DNA of 6,822 nt from JBGQDM01 sp041495845 (GTDB taxonomy: Bacteria; Acidobacteriota; Terriglobia; Terriglobales; Acidobacteriaceae): NCBI GenBank assembly GCA_041495845.1, contig JBGQDM010000140.1, positions 1 through 6,822 of the forward strand. Reading direction: 5' to 3'. Of the stretch, positions 6,060 through 6,822 are shown one piece after another. The notes under the pieces are model-generated. The model made no database searches. It saw only the letters and a list, made by a program, of their open reading frames with translations, and had not been told where the DNA came from. Position numbers and translations under genes: made by a program. Position 1 is the first letter of the stretch. Each line of letters starts with the position of its first letter.

Positions 6060-6566
6060 ATGCACGCGCTGAAATACATAAGCCTCGCGCTGCTTTTTTG
6101 CGGCGCATTGGCTTCCTTCGCGACTCACCACGGTCAGGCTTCGTCCGTTGCTCGTCCTAACGACGCCCTCGCTTCACTCTCGTGGATTTCGGGTGACTGG
6201 GAGACTCCCGCGACCAACCACTACTCTGAGGAACATTGGACGAGCCCGGCAGCGGGCATGCTGCTTGGCGTCAGCCGCACTGTGGCGGGCGAGAAAACAG
6301 TTTCATTCGAGTTCATGCGCATCGAAGCGCGCGCCGACGGCGTCTTTTATGTCGCGCAGCCCCAGGGCCGCCCGGGCGTAGATTTCAAGCTGGTACGCAA
6401 TCAGGGAGGGGAAGCTGTCTTCGAAAACCCCGGCCATGCGGATCATTTGAGCCACATCATCTACCGCAAGAATGCAGATGGCACGATGGCAGCGCGGATC
6501 GAAGGCCAGAACAACGGTCAGGCGTTTGCGGAAGACTTCCTCTATCGCCCGATGAAGAAGCCCTGA
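6060..6566 (+). CDS. Exported DUF6265-like protein
   Basis: Predicted 168-residue protein. MHALKYISLALLFCGALASF is a signal peptide, probably cut near residues 19-28, so the mature protein is exported. The mature part resembles DUF6265, small proteins likely to form a lipocalin-like beta barrel: LSWISGDWE (39-47), EEHWTSPAAGMLLGVSRTV (57-75), KTVSFEFMRIE (79-89), FYVAQPQGRP (95-104), VFENP (119-123) and a DGTMAARIEG segment (139-148). Members of this family usually read close to HDFPQRI after FENP, as I recall; here it is HADHLSHI, a local divergence. No function is established. The start is firm: AAGGGGAG at 6047-6054 lies five bases before the ATG. It follows the AraC gene by 61 bases on the same strand with no visible terminator between, so it may share that transcript, although its own promoter is possible. 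Confidence 0.88.
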   Translation: MHALKYISLALLFCGALASFATHHGQASSVARPNDALASLSWISGDWETPATNHYSEEHWTSPAAGMLLGVSRTVAGEKTVSFEFMRIEARADGVFYVAQPQGRPGVDFKLVRNQGGEAVFENPGHADHLSHIIYRKNADGTMAARIEGQNNGQAFAEDFLYRPMKKP

Positions 6567-6576
6567 GTCAAGCTCT

Positions 6577-6822
6577 TTACCTACTTGCCGTGGTTTCCAG
6601 CTTCTGCAGCCGGAACAGCAAGGTTCCCCAGGAGAGTTTCACGCGCACCTGCACCGGTGTCTGCGCAGCCACTGTGTACCAGATCCAGACTTTACCCCGG
6701 CCCTTGAGCGTGCCGGTTGTCGCCTCCGCTACCACGCGCGTCGTTTCGTAGGTTCCCGCTGGTGTCTTCACCGTCTCCGTGCCTTCCACCTGGGCGCGCA
6801 CTTCCGCCGTTTTCCCGCCATC
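6577..6822 (-). CDS. C-terminal part of a DUF3108-like protein, cut by the window edge
   Basis: The last 81 residues are present, with the frame open to the window edge and a TAA stop at 6577-6579. Visible features are EGTETVKTPAGTYETTRVV, GRGKVWIWYTVAAQTPVQVR and VKLSWGTLLFRLQKLE. A value 'v.TPAGTYeT' strand, a V-W-I-W-Y strand followed by a P-V motif, and a final 'G.l.f.L' strand fit the C-terminus of DUF3108 proteins, which are usually exported and all-beta and have no known activity. The GTG at 6801 is internal to the frame and need not be the start. The gene converges on the DUF6265-like gene with only 10 bases between stops and no visible terminator. Confidence 0.7.
   Translation of the reverse strand, partial: DGGKTAEVRAQVEGTETVKTPAGTYETTRVVAEATTGTLKGRGKVWIWYTVAAQTPVQVRVKLSWGTLLFRLQKLETTASR

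Noticed and set aside
6567..6576. Terminator between the convergent right-end genes
   Set aside because: The gap is 10 bases and no stem with a T run is visible on either strand around it.

Overview
The window looks like chromosomal DNA from a GC-rich bacterium. Several predicted proteins (two small minus-strand proteins, an exported TPR protein, an AraC regulator with a DUF6597-like N-terminus, a DUF6265-like protein and a DUF3108-like C-terminus) resemble types I associate with Acidobacteriota, particularly soil lineages. That placement is inference from memory, not a search. I see no rRNA, tRNA, CRISPR array, transposase or integrase.

Layout. At the left edge (1-47, minus) is the start of an exported protein that leaves the window. 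A divergent intergenic region (48-228) carries a good promoter for a plus-strand GIY-YIG family protein with two N-terminal homing-endonuclease-type repeats (229-948). Its conserved N-terminus has no ATG, GTG or TTG start; the codon at the expected start position is ACG. Converging on it is a minus-strand block, probably one transcript: a four-part multicopper oxidase (1523-3394), then two small conserved-looking proteins of unknown function that overlap by 20 bases (1238-1492 and 988-1257). From 3395 to 3527 is a divergent regulatory region with a sigma70-like promoter for the plus strand and a stable hairpin covering the oxidase's best ribosome binding site. To the right is a plus-strand block: an exported TPR protein (3528-5153), an AraC-family regulator only 5 bases downstream (5159-5998), and an exported DUF6265-like protein (6060-6566). 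A DUF3108-like C-terminus enters from the right on the minus strand (6577-6822), ending 10 bases from the previous gene.

How the parts may work together. Exported or periplasmic proteins dominate: the oxidase, the TPR protein, the DUF6265-like protein and both edge genes. The AraC gene is so close to the TPR gene that they are probably co-transcribed, and the shared divergent region could let the regulator act on both blocks. No sequence evidence ties them to one pathway. The most distinctive observations are the swapped order of the oxidase's copper-binding halves, the ACG start problem in the GIY-YIG gene, the hairpin over the oxidase ribosome binding site, and the overlapping pair of small genes.
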